64,000 nt of DNA. It comes from Panulirus ornatus (lineage: Eukaryota > Arthropoda > Malacostraca > Decapoda > Palinuridae). Below the pieces are notes generated by a model, which was not told the origin of the DNA, did not search any database, and worked only from the letters and a program-made list of their open reading frames with translations. How positions within the stretch are numbered: the stretch's first letter is position 1; each line of letters opens with the position of its first letter. Below are positions 34,701 through 46,069 of this stretch, piece after piece. A program made the position numbers and the translations under genes. The stretch lies in contig NC_092271.1 in NCBI RefSeq assembly GCF_036320965.1, forward strand, positions 18,533,529 to 18,597,528, given 5' to 3'.

Positions 34701-36316
34701 CCAAATATGTACAAGTGCGTGTATTCCTCTGTAGGTGGTGGTGGGAACTTTGGCTCATACATATGTGTGAGCAAGAACTGCAACTTGAGCGCAAAATGTC
34801 GTTTGAAGTTATATATATGTACAATACTGATAAAAGATACCACGCCATGCGTGACGTCCAAGGTTTGGGGGGGCAGGGGGGGGGTGCGTGTTGTAGACCA
34901 GCTGGGCTGGACTCAGCTGGTGGTGGTGCTCCGCCCCCTTGTATACACGGCTGACAGAGGCCGGCCGCTGCCAGACCAACCAACCGAGTTTGGGCGAGGT
35001 CGGTCAAGGCAGGCGGTTCCCCCTGGACTCGCGGGGCTTGGATGGGACAGGTTAGTGAGATTTAAGAGTTCGTGGAGTCGTTCATGTAAACAAAAGAGAA
35101 TGAATGCTAATCATTGGCTAAATTATAAAGGGTGAACTTCGTATTCCCCATCTGACTTAGAGACATAGATACATTATGGGGAACGTAAGTGAGGGAAGGA
35201 TCGAGACGGGATTAACATACTTAAAATTATTAGATAAAGGAAGGAACTTGTTAAATCTGAGACTTGCCGTGTTACGAGGAACTTCCAGGTAACTATCGGA
35301 TCTTGGAAGGTTTGAGACTACGTAACAATGGTAACAGGGACCTAGTGACCTGTTTGAGCCTGGTATACCAAAGGGTTTGACAGACTTTTGACCCCCAGTG
35401 GTGGAACTAAGAACGTAATGGGAAACAGGATTTGTTCTAAGGGGTGAATGTGGGGCACAGAGGGACCTGGTGGACTCTGGGACACTGAGGAGTAGGGGAC
35501 GTGGCATGGTAAGGGATCTGCTGGATTGTAGGACGCAGAGAGGAGGAGGGGACGTAGTGCTGGTGAAGGAGTGGGTGAACTGTGGGACATAAAGCAGGCA
35601 ACATGATGCGGTGAGGGACCTGGTCGGCTGTAGGACTTCACTTCTCGTTTTACAATCGACTGAAATCAAAGAAAGATGTAAAAATGAACCGTCCTTTGGT
35701 TACGATTCTATGGTCGTTAACTCTTAAGCCAAGCGAGGTTGTTAAAGTGCTAGCGATTATCGAGGTGCAAGTTTAACCTTGATGTGATTATTGAACTGGC
35801 GTTTGAAATGCGAGGGTGAGAAACGTATTCGTCCCTGAGGATCAAAGCTGAGTGTAAGGAACATACGACACACGTTCAGGTGGCAGTGGAAAAAACAGTA
35901 CCAGGATCTCCAGGAATGAGACGGAAGTAGCGTTGCAACCACGAGGTAAATGGTGGGAATTACACGATGCATTTTGCAAGGCAATGCTCACTAATCGTCA
36001 AGGAATTCTTTAGAAAGAAGAAGAAACAAGAGATAGTTATGAATTTGTGATTCGTGCATGAAGCGATGTAATGTTTATAAGAAAAGTGTAATGCTTGGGT
36101 GGTTCAAGTAACGTTTAAGTATACTTACAAAGACTGTTTGCGTCCACTGTGATAAGTTCAATGCTTTCATTCTGGTTGGTAGAATCCTGGAAACAATTAT
36201 TCGTACTTCACAAAGGAGTGGAAATAGTGTATCGAAAACATTCTTCATTCTCTCTCTCTCTCTATATATATATATCCAATTCAATGCCTTGAAAGCATTT
36301 TCAATATGCTCTTCAT

Positions 36317-36319
<3 letters not shown>

Positions 36320-36399
<80 letters not shown>
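36320..36399. repeat. (TA)n microsatellite
   Basis: Long TA run. Confidence 0.95.
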
Positions 36400-36402
<3 letters not shown>

Positions 36403-36752
36403 CCACGTCTACATCGCTTGTGAGAACACAGAGAATGAGAGAAGCGGTACAATACAGTGAAAGCATTTGTTCGACTAATTCTTAAGAATAGCTTCACTCG
36501 TAATCGTTGCAGTTGCTCTGGGGAAGCGAGTATCAATTGATCGATTGGTTGAATATGTTGCTGCTGGGGACACGAGGTTATCATACGAGTCAGGAGAGAT
36601 GCAATCGTCAGAATCGTCTGTGAGCAATGTATGAATTATTTTCGACATCTCTCTATATGTGTATAACCATTGTAGATCGGTGACAAATATGGATCCAATA
36701 AAGTAAAAGGGATTAAAATGTCAAAGACTTTCATGAACATTTTCCCCGATTG

Positions 36753-36756
<4 letters not shown>

Positions 36757-36841
<85 letters not shown>
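36757..36841. repeat. (TA)n microsatellite at the IR2 5' end
   Basis: Ends 24 bp before the IR2 ATG, mirroring the IR1 arrangement. Confidence 0.95.
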
Positions 36842-36843
<2 letters not shown>

Positions 36844-36865
36844 ATCATCAGGAGGAAAGACCCGT

Positions 36866-37069
36866 ATGGCGTCAAGAAGATCTCTTGTGCTGATGGCGGT
36901 GAGCTGCGTGATGATGGCTGTGGTCACAGCTGGTCAGCAGGAGGGTGAGGAGGTGGAAGTCTTGTTGGGTCACCTGGTGGAGGAGCACCTGTCTGGTTGT
37001 TACCTGGTGCTCATCACCACCACACAATACTCACCTGTCTTCTCTAGGATACTCAGGTGGGTTGTGTAT

Positions 37070-37159
<90 letters not shown>

Positions 37160-40100
37160 AAATGTAAAGACTTCTTTTTCTAACAAGTTAGATAGCATAT
37201 TGATAACGCTCCCTTGCTCACGAGGGCCCATATTTTCCCTCAGAGTGTTCTTGGGTACTGTAGACCCTCACTTGTTTTTGATGTAGGATGAACCACATCA
37301 ACTTTCCCATTCTCTTGTGGTGTTCTGACGCGTTAGGTGAGAGGAGTTCCGAGACCTATTTATCCTATCAGGAGTTCTAAACCCTCCGTCGTTATCCAGT
37401 GGGGGATCCGACACCTTCCTGTATGATTCCCTTGAGGTTCCTCATCTAACTTGAGAAATTCCGGCTGTCAGACAATTTCCCTCATGATCTCTTATAGTCT
37501 CCGTAGGCCCTGTACCGTCTCATAAGCTATGCCTCCTGCTTCACGGAAGGGTTGCAGGATTGTGGAGCCTTAGATACGCCTTCGTGGTACTGATGGTACC
37601 TGTCCTTCCCTTGTAATGTCCTGGAGGACATACAGTCAATGCTGTTCCACTAATGCACACCCTTCCCTTGGGAATTTTGGGGATATTTTTTTTTGACTCC
37701 CTTGTGGTGTTTGAGTAACGACCACACGCCAGCCAGTATGGACATTCAATCTAACTGGTGCTTGAGGTGTTCTGATGTGCCTGCATCCTCCCTGTAGTAC
37801 CTCTCCTCTCTTTCACCCTGTCTCTCATATCAGTTTGTGGAGAGATCAAACAACTGATGACAGATTTCCTTTCAACTTTTCAAAATAGATGAAGATCACA
37901 TGAATCTCCCGGAAGTAACATAGTCTTGGCAGAAAATTATCATTGTATCCCAAGTTTGCATGTCAGTTACAGGGTAAAAAAAAAAAAAATGATCTATACG
38001 TTCATTTGCAAAGATGTAACTCTCCAAGTCGAGCTTTGGAAGATAAATGAATACTTTATTTAGTTGTACCATTATGAGAACGAGAGCATGAATGAAAATG
38101 TCTTTCATCATGGTTCCTGTTTTCGCCCTAGATACACCTGCTGAGACAGGAGAAGCAGTGATGGTAGTGGAGGTAGACTCGTTCCTCTCTCAGGACCAGG
38201 CACCACCCTGGGACCAACCAGCTCCAGACCAGCCAGTAAGAGAACAAGAAAGCTACAGTCAACTCGTCCAGAGGTTCTGGGGCGACGCAACACTCACATG
38301 TCATACAGTCTTGCTCGACCTCAGCACCAGCAACACCACCAACACGCGAGGCGCTCTGAGGTAACGTACGCAACACAAGTGACACCCCGTACAACAATAG
38401 GTCACGTCGCTACGTTTATATTTACGGTATTTGCTGGGCATCCAGACTTATCCGGACTGAAATCCAATCCCTCTCGCTTCGTTTTCAAAATGCTGACGCG
38501 CGTCCAGACGGATGCAATGTTAAGTATGTCAAAAAAGTCTAAAATAGTGAGGTGTTGAATCTTCAGACGTGCATGGTAGTAGGTGTTCCTGCATTTTCTT
38601 TTATATTTTTGTGACAAAAGATTTGAATTACTTATCTTTAGTCAGCCAGTCTTGCTAACTCCATCTCAGCTTGCCATTGCTCATCTTGAACCTCACACCG
38701 TCAATCACCTTTTGGGTTCTGTCATGAGATCAACCCTCGTGTAAGGGACATGATACAGGCAGGTTCCAAATTAAGAAGCATAGTTCTTATGCCACTCAGT
38801 CCCTCAGACCTCAGGAAACTACTGCATTATGTTTCATGACTGTTGGATCTAAGCTTTTCAAGCATTGACTTAAAGGCTAGGTTGGCAAAAGATGAGAGAG
38901 AAGATTTTTGACACGATTTTCTTGGGGGTTTTATTATTCGTTATTCAGCATCTAATTCACTGACACAGAGTATGTATGAAGACAATTTGTCTGTCGAAGC
39001 TCTTTGATATTCTATGGAAGTCGTGTTAGAAAGCCATCATCCGCGTCGAGTTAGAGAGGACGAAACACTCAGCAGTTTTATACTTCATGGAATATTACGG
39101 ATCTGTTTGAGATGCCAGGTCAGTTTGTATTCAGTGGGAATATCGTCCTCTCTTATCATTCGCTCCAATTTCTTCGTGTGATATATGGATCTTACACCTT
39201 GTCAGTGTGTACCCATGTTCTCCACAGGTTGCTGGAGGCGGCGGGGTTATGGAAGAGACCAGAGACCCGCGTTGTGGTGGTTGGTGTTGTGGCAGAGGCG
39301 GAGGCTCTTCTACTCCATCCTACCTTCCGTAACACACTCTACGCCCTATACATCGCCCTCCAGACGCTACCATCCCCAAGGAGCGATCGACTTCCCTTCG
39401 GGAGAGGCTCTGGGCAGACAGGTTAGCATACCATCATGGTGGGAGTAACCCGCCAGGTCGTTTAGGGGCCTTGTTAAGGAGTTCGAGGATGACGCCGACA
39501 GGCCGTCGGGCGTCTCAGTGGTGGGTGGATGGTCTGCAGGCAGGAAGGAGGCATAACGTCCTCCTGAAGACGTTAGGGTCTTGAGGCTGTTCTTAGAAAA
39601 TAAGCCACTCTTGTGGTCCCTCAGTGGCAGCTACTCAGGGGCTATAGCAGGAGTCAGAAAACTTCCAGACGATATAATGTTTTGTTTTTTCGTTTTCCAA
39701 ATCCCAGTCTTGGTGAAATTTTCCAAAAGAATATTAGATAATGATATAACAGAATCCGTGGGGAAGGGGAGGCTTGTATTTCAAAACCTGCTTTATTTTG
39801 ATATGAGAAGTAACAGTATGTGATACAGTGGTGTTTTCTCTGGTACAGAGGTGGAGAGTGAGGGGCTGCAGGTGTACCGGAGGTGTGAGTACTGCCACAG
39901 TGGTGAGGCAGGGGTGGAACTGCTCTTCTACTGGAACCTGACCTCTGCCCTCCCCGACACCCGTGAAATCTTTCAAGGTGAGAAATTTCTTTTTTATCAT
40001 AAATAACTGAATTATCAATTGTATCATTATCATGTGATAGAATAACAATATGTAATGATATCCGGCTATAAGATCTGTCGTGGGGCTTCATAATAATATC

Positions 40101-43100
40101 CTATCCAGCAGTGAGACACATCACATTTCACACCACAGCTGCGGTGGATGACGTCCCTCCTCTCCCATTCAATGACCATTTTGCAGTTTTACCGATGCTT
40201 CCCCCAGCGTTAGCAGACCCAGAACATCAACATGTCCTCCGTCACAGATCAGCTCGAGAACTTCATGGGCCACGAGTTCCAGATCCGGAGTCTGCCATTC
40301 TTCCCGTACATGGACTACCAGAGGGACAAGGAAGAAATTGGCACCACAGTCACACCTCGGGACTCCCTGGACGTCAGGATGCTCAACACCTTGGCTTCAA
40401 CACTTAACTTCACGTAAGAACTTCCTCCTCCTCCTCCTCTTTCTTTCTCTTGCCTCACTCATTCGCTCTTTTTTTTTTTTTGCCACGATAAGAAATTAGG
40501 AACCCATGTCTTCGTCTTTGTCAGTCGGTGGCAAAAGAAATAGTGGAAAAACAAGTGCAGGCGACATCTAGATCTGTAGGTCCCTAAATCGGGAAATCGT
40601 ATTTCAATAGCTTGCTTTCTCATACACTGACTTTATAATAGACAGTGGTTGTAAAGGCGTAGTGGCTGCTGTCCAGCACATTAGGTCAAATCAACATCCC
40701 CATTTGGTGAGGAATGGAGAAAAAGAAATTTGTTTGCTTAAATGCCAATACTTTATAATCAATCTCTAAAAACAACGATTCAAAAGTATGTCGAAGAGAA
40801 TGCTACCGTAGAGGTTAAAGGTATCGAGTCGTCCTGTATATATTCTAGCCACAACAATTCGGGTTCTGCTCCTAACTTCGGTTGACGTATTTATAAATCT
40901 TAACGTGTGTTATACTAAGGTCGTTTTCCGTATGATCCTGAGTAATGTTAAATCCTTTAAATCCCTTGCAAATCCGCCTGGTCCAGGTACGAGATCCGTG
41001 AGCAGCGGGAGCGTGTGTGGGGGCTGGAGCAGGAGAACGGCAGCTTCAACGGCATCGTGGGTGACCTGGAGCGCGAGGAGGCCGACTTCTGCACCCTCCT
41101 GGCGCCCACCCCGGGGCGCATCAGGGTCATGGGTTACTCTAGGTTGTACCCCTCAGATGTGATAACTGTCACCTCCCTTAAGCCCACGCTGCTGCCCCAA
41201 CACCTCGCTCTTATACGCCCCTTCGCAGGTATGTTGTTCTTGTTTCACGCGCCAACCGAAAGGACTTCTTACAAATGCCCCTTTACACATGTCTAAGGCT
41301 TGCACAGGTGCGACTGCATTCTCACGATCTTCGGAGAAAATGTCACTATAAATGTATCTTTATATATTTTCAAGACCCCTTTATATGCCTCCAGTCCCTG
41401 ATTTTCCCATCATTCTGAAGAACTGTTTCTCTTTTCTCACAACCTCGTCTGGAACGCCCTCCGCTTCACCGTGCCTATTCAGTGTTACTTTTACCCTCCC
41501 GTCCGCTCACACTTGTACTCGACTCCCCAACATACGTCACTGGTCATTGCACTGCCATCGGTCGTATATCACAATCAGCTTATCTTAAGAGTATTCCTTC
41601 TGCATTATCATTTCTCACATTCAGATTAGGCACTGACAACAGTAAGGAAGGTCAGGAAAGCGTCCTGGGGTAAGGCTGTGCCACGTCTATGCCGCAGGTG
41701 AGCTGTGGGTGATACTGCTGGTGAGCGTGGTGCTATGGGGCGCGACGCTGTGGCTGTTGCACGGGGCCTGGCGCAGGTTGGCGGGCGGGCCAGGCCTGGG
41801 CATCATCCCAGCCGTCCTGTTCGGGTGGGGCGTCCTGCTCGAGACTCCGCCTCCAGCACCCGCCCTCAGGATCTCCGGCAGGGTAGGTGCTCTGTCTCAC
41901 GTAGAGATGGGGTTTTGTGGTGTTGTATCCTCTACTGATGGTGTTATGTTCTTCACTGATGGTGTCATATCTCCCGCTGATGGTGATATATCTCCAATTG
42001 ATGGGCCTGCAAGTCCTGGGTTAAAGCAATTAATCACGTAAAGTTCTCCTTACGTGATGATTAGTCATGTGATTGATATAATTGATGATGATAATGACAC
42101 TGGTTGGGTTCTACACGACACCTGTAGTGTACCTGCAGGTGTCGATGGAAGGTATAGTACCAGGTCATCACCTGTATTGTACCTGCAGGTGTTGGTGGGG
42201 TGGTAGTGGTATGGTACCAGGTCATCACATGTATTGTACCTGCAGGTGTTGGTGGGGTGGTAGTGGTATGGTACCAGGTCATCACATGTATTGTACCTGC
42301 AGGTGTTGGTGGGGTGGTGGCTGGTGTACTGCCTGGTCATCTGTACGGCCTTCCGCTCGTCCCTGGTGGCTCACCTGACGGTACAAGGGAGGACCCGGCC
42401 CATAGAGACCTTCCAGGACCTGGTGGAGCAGGACAGCTGGGGATGGGGCACCGAACCCTGGGTGATGTCAGGAGTGCCGCACGAGTACCTCTCCAGCCAC
42501 ACTGATCCCGTGGTGAAGAAAGTCTACGAGAAGATGGAGGTCAGTGGAGACCAGTGTTCCAGCCATACACGGTGAACTAGTAGAGAACTGTTTTACTTTT
42601 CCTAAGACATTCTTCATCCTCTCTTGAGAAACTTGAGATAGAATTCTTACTTACACAGATCTTTTTTTTCCTTATAGCAACAGAAAACCTAATAATTCCA
42701 GACGAATGTGTCAATCCTGTAAGATCATCTTTCCCCTTCTTCACCCCTGGGCAGGTGCTGCCGGCGGACGAGGGACTGCAGAGAGTATTGGCGGGAGGTT
42801 ACTCCTTCATCATCTTCAGGAACTACATCACGGACATCGTGGCCACCCGCTACACTGACGCCCAGGGACACACGCCCCTCTACACCAGCAAGAAAGGCCT
42901 CAGGATGCAAGCCTCCTTTGGCTGGGGGTTCAGGCAAGTAAAGCGATCTGTGCTTCAACTTAAAATCTACTCATGCCCGAGTGTCCAGTGGTGATGCATT
43001 TGTGACCCTCATGACCCTCACTGCTCTTGTGTGGAGACCACAACCAGGCCGGTGAGGAAGAACGATATGTAGGAAAGCCATTTCACAGTCTATCATCATC

Positions 43101-44265
43101 CACATACGTGCACCAACATGGTCATGGCAGATGCCACACTCCACCCGCTTTATTATTACCCTCTCCCGCGTATAGTTTATGTTTACCTTTCCAGATTAGC
43201 CCAGTTGAAATCTCTCATCACTGGTGACCCCCAGTGGTGTGGGCATTCCACTGGAACAAAATAAGTTCTCCCCCTAACAATGTGACGACATCCCTTAATG
43301 AGGATTTTGCGCCTCTGGGTGAGGTGGGTGGCACTGCCAAACTCCCTTCAAGTCAACAATCAGTTGCCGCGAAAACCATCGGCCTCCTGCCTCGCTGTAG
43401 CTGATGGCGTATGTCTTTGAAACACATCGCGCGGCTGGGGGAGAGGGAGTTCTTAGCTTAGGTGATGATTCATCGTCAGATACAAGGTTAAAAAAAAAAA
43501 AAAAAGAAAAAGAATCACTATTGACGAAAACTTCTACAGGAGAGGGGCACCTTTCCAGTCTCGCTTCAACCAGCTGATCTGGCTGGTGAGGGAGGCAGGC
43601 ATCACCGACCAGTGGAAGGCTGAGGTGACGGCCAAGCGCGTCAGGGAAAAGAGAAAGGCCGCTGCCGCCGCCGAGGACGACAGCGCTGGCCAAGCCGCCA
43701 CTACACAGGTAAACAAACCATGGCTTTACTGTCAGCTGTTTGTGGTATGGGGAACTAAACGACTTCCAAAACTTACAGTCCATAAAATGGGAGATTTCTC
43801 TGGAGTAAATTCGATATTCTATGATACATGGAAAAGTTCTTACGCAGACTCACATACCTGGCTTAAGCTGGCGTGTGACTGTGTTGTGTGTATACACACA
43901 TAGCTATAAAGTTGTAATACATATACATAGGATTAAGATATGAGGCAACCAGTGCAAAACTTTGTCACTCAGAAATTGTAACCACTCACAGACACTGAAT
44001 ATATATATTAGAATATGGCTAATAACAGGCTAATGAAGAAAATTAAGAGTCCACATGGTTACCACCAACCAACTCCCTCTCACATTCACTTCTACAGAGT
44101 GAGAGCGATGGCCAGGTGGCGCTGGGGCTGCACCACCTTCAGGGAGCCTTCTACCTCCTCCTTCTGGGTCAGGGACTCGCCCTCCTCATCCTGCTGTGGG
44201 AACACCTCGTCTACTCTCGCTCCACTGCACGACAAATGATCTCACACTTCCTCAGAGGCTCGTAA
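36866..44265 (+). CDS. Divergent ionotropic receptor IR2 (11 exons, two +1 frame lesions)
   Basis: Exons: 36866-37056, 38132-38360, 39228-39421, 39849-39977, 40112-40413, 40987-41228, 41698-41882, 42303-42539, 42755-42933, 43540-43708, 44098-44265. Layout and intron phases equal IR1; without two extra bases (exons 2 and 5) the product is about 740 residues. Domains: signal peptide (MASRRSLVLMAVSCVMMAVV), divergent N-terminal region, S1 lobe (GSFNGIVGDLEREEADFC, with the ligand-site Arg kept in GRIRVMGYS), TM1 (LWVILLVSVVLWGATLWLL), pore loop (IIPAVLFGWGVLLETPPP), TM2 (VGWWLVYCLVICTAFRSSL), S2 (GWGF-RRGAPFQSRF) and TM3 (FYLLLLGQGLALLILLWEHL). Membrane receptor-channel, probably chemosensory; ligand unknown. 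Head-to-tail with IR1, so the pair is a tandem duplication. Intron 9 uses a GC donor (gcaagt). Introns are much shorter than in IR1 and lack LINE copies. Confidence 0.85.
37071..37156. repeat. (TA)n microsatellite in IR2 intron 1
   Basis: Begins 14 bp after the exon 1 donor, so the first exon is bracketed by TA runs on both sides. Confidence 0.95.
38132..38360 (+). CDS. IR2 exon 2 with +1 lesion
   Basis: Acceptor cgccctag, donor gtaacg. The exon is 229 nt; the phases of its neighbours require a multiple of three. The frame entered from exon 1 meets TGA at the fourth codon, while one base later it reads TPAETGEAVMVVEVDSFLSQ on to the donor, aligned with IR1 exon 2 (240 nt). One extra base lies in the first 40 nt, where IR2 has 41 bases against 40 in IR1. 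Confidence 0.7.
40112..40413 (+). CDS. IR2 exon 5 with +1 lesion
   Basis: Acceptor tatccagcag, donor gtaaga. The frame entered from exon 4 reads VRHITFHTTAAVDDVPPLPF, but the conserved part (DQLENFMGHEFQIRSLPFFP) is one base out of step. The length, 302 nt, is one more than the phase requires. All AG dinucleotides in the first half fall in the same register, so no alternative acceptor repairs it. Confidence 0.75.
41698..41882 (+). CDS. IR2 exon 7 (TM1 and pore loop), intact
   Basis: 185 nt, in phase, donor gtaggt. Encodes TM1 and the pore segment GLGIIPAVLFGWGVLLETPP. Serves as the intact reference for the broken IR1 exon 7. Confidence 0.9.
42124..42302. repeat. 57-bp tandem repeat copying the exon 8 splice acceptor (IR2)
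   Basis: Same array as in IR1 but with three decoy units: cag ends at 42138, 42188 and 42245, inferred true acceptor at 42302. The first unit is diverged (gtgtcgatggaagg). Confidence 0.9.
42929..42940 (+). promoter_or_regulatory. GC-type 5' splice site, IR2 intron 9
   Basis: Exon 9 ends TTCAG and is followed by gcaagt, the textbook strong GC donor. It joins in frame to exon 10 as in IR1. Confidence 0.8.
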
Positions 44266-44439
44266 CACTACCTTCCCTTATGTGACCAGAGCATTCCTCT
44301 CCACCAGAGCCCGTCTTCACTCCATCATTGGTCCTTACCGGCCCGGAGGATGTACCTGTGTGTTTCGTTTCACCTACCTTCTTGCCAATCAAGTTTAGGA
44401 AAGACTTCTTGCCTTGTGTCCACTTTCACATTTGCTTCG

Positions 44440-45075
44440 ATTGATCTGGTCATCGGGATTTTGAAGTAAATTCTTACTTATCGTCCATCCAAACCTCAAA
44501 TATTTTTCGTTTTTTTTCGGCTCACAGATCCTGGAACAGATTCATGCTCACCTTTTCTGACGGTTTCACGTATTTTTCTTTTTTTTTCCGGCCCTCAGAT
44601 TTCGGACTAAATTCCCCGTCGCTGTCTAATTTAGCTTCGAGTCTTACGTTTTCTTCTGTCCACAGATTTGGGAATAGATACCTTCCCATCGTCCATATCT
44701 ACATTTCTTTTCAGTTTATTCCATCTCTCAGATTTTAGAATAAGTTCATCCTCACCTTTAATTTCAGTTTCATATCTTTTCCTTTTTCTTAGTCCTGCAG
44801 AATCTGGGAATCAATTCATCCATACTTTCCCTTTTAGTTTCACACAAACTTAGTTTTTTTTCTGTCAGAGTTAGGCATAAATCCTTCTTCACCGTCCACT
44901 TCAACTTCGCATCTTTTTCGTTTTACTCGGCCCACTGGTTTTAAAATGAAATCTTCCCGACCATCCACTTCAGCTTCGTAACTTTTCCGTGCCTTCCAAC
45001 CCTCAGGCTTTGGGATACATTCTCCACCACCGTCTATTTCAGCCTTATAACTTTTTCGTCCGATCATCACAAATC
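44440..45075 (-). repeat. 69-bp tandem repeat coding for 23-residue units
   Basis: About eight to nine diverged units. On the minus strand the best three, at 45060-44850, translate as RKSYKAEIDGGGECIPKPEG, RKSYEAEVDGREDFILKPVG and RKRCEVEVDGEEGFMPNSDR, each followed by three residues, so the period is 23 codons. Further units to about 44450 keep the KRxxYExEIxGExExIxKSE theme but have stops. The 3-multiple period implies past selection as protein. Confidence 0.75.
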
Positions 45076-45214
45076 AACATCATAACTCTTGTCCGTATCA
45101 ACCTCCTCTCCGTCTTCTGTTCTCGTTCCATGGTTTCGTCAGCGAACATCTGTACACATTTCTCCTCATCTGGAGGTACACAAGCCTGGAGGAGTAATCT
45201 ATCATCGAGAGACA

Positions 45215-46069
45215 TTAACGTAATAGACTTGTTCCCACGACAAAGTCCATCCCTCTCATCTTCTTGGCGTATGACAATGGCACGGTGACAAAAGTGCGTT
45301 TGGTGATATGAATCTCGACTCTCCTGATGTACCGCAGGTCACTCTCGGTCGACGAGATCGCCTTCAGGCCTTCTGCCGTGATGTAGAAACCAGTAGAACC
45401 CGTATCTACGTGTACCATCAGCGGAGGGTCCGTCCGACCGGCGCAAAGATGGGCCTACATCATCAGTCTCTAACATTCATGTCGCTGCTTCTGGTTCACG
45501 TAACTTCTCTCTCTGAAGTAGAGAGTCGAGTGATACTTTGCAAACTCCTGAACGACTTGGTCGCGGATCAGGATGTTCCTACCTAGGTAGCCTCTCGTCG
45601 AGGATGCAGTCCAGCCCTTGGGGAAGACCTCCACATCACAACAGATCACGATCTGGCGTGGCAGCTCGATGGAGACGTCTTTGATAATGCCGAGTCGCGA
45701 GACGGTCGTTTTATTCCAAGTATGAACTTTCTTCCTCCTGTACCTCGCTATCATCCTTATGAGATCGAGTTACTCGGCTTGTTTGTAGGTCAGGAACACA
45801 CTGCTCGCGCCAGAGTCAACGAATAAGGTACAGTCTCGATCGTTAATCTTCACCTGAACGTAGCTCAGTTCGGCCAGGCGAACAGCGTGGTAACCACTCA
45901 TGCCTGGCATCTTACACTTCACAGGATGATGGAGGTACAGTGTTAATGCACCGTCTTTGATCTTTGCCTTGTACTTATCCTCGCCTTTTCTCCTCTTGAC
46001 CCTGTGTGTGGTGTGAGTTCCAACAAGCCTCCTTCCACTGCGCAACTTCATTTTTCTAAGCACACGCAC
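45215..46069 (-). pseudogene. Double retropepsin-like aspartic protease reading frame, decayed
   Basis: Three open stretches (46069-45770, 45754-45470, 45418-45215) lie in one reading frame, separated only by stop codons (TAA at 45772-45770, then TAG twice), with no frameshift over 285 codons. The first has DSGASSVFL (Asp codon at 45817), followed 90-100 residues later by GYLGRNIL; the second has DTGSTGFYI (Asp codon at 45406) followed by FVVGTSLL. Each pair fits a retropepsin half: catalytic D-S/T-G plus a hydrophobic-Gly motif before the C-terminal strand. The start carries a basic KLRSGRRLVG region. No RT, integrase or LTR was found. It could be a retrotransposon protease remnant or a decayed host retropepsin-like gene. 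Confidence 0.55.

Larger units (their letters stand above)
34111..36865. other. Intergenic between IR1 and IR2
   Basis: (TA)n at 34626-34700, 36320-36399 and 36757-36841. A degenerate repetitive block at about 35170-35640 is built on gtgagggacctg and tgtgggaca themes. No gene recognised. Confidence 0.5.

Noticed and set aside
45215..46069. A cellular pepsin-type protease
   Set aside because: Both halves are too short and lack the pepsin-family surroundings and signal peptide. The motif spacing fits two retropepsin-type domains better.
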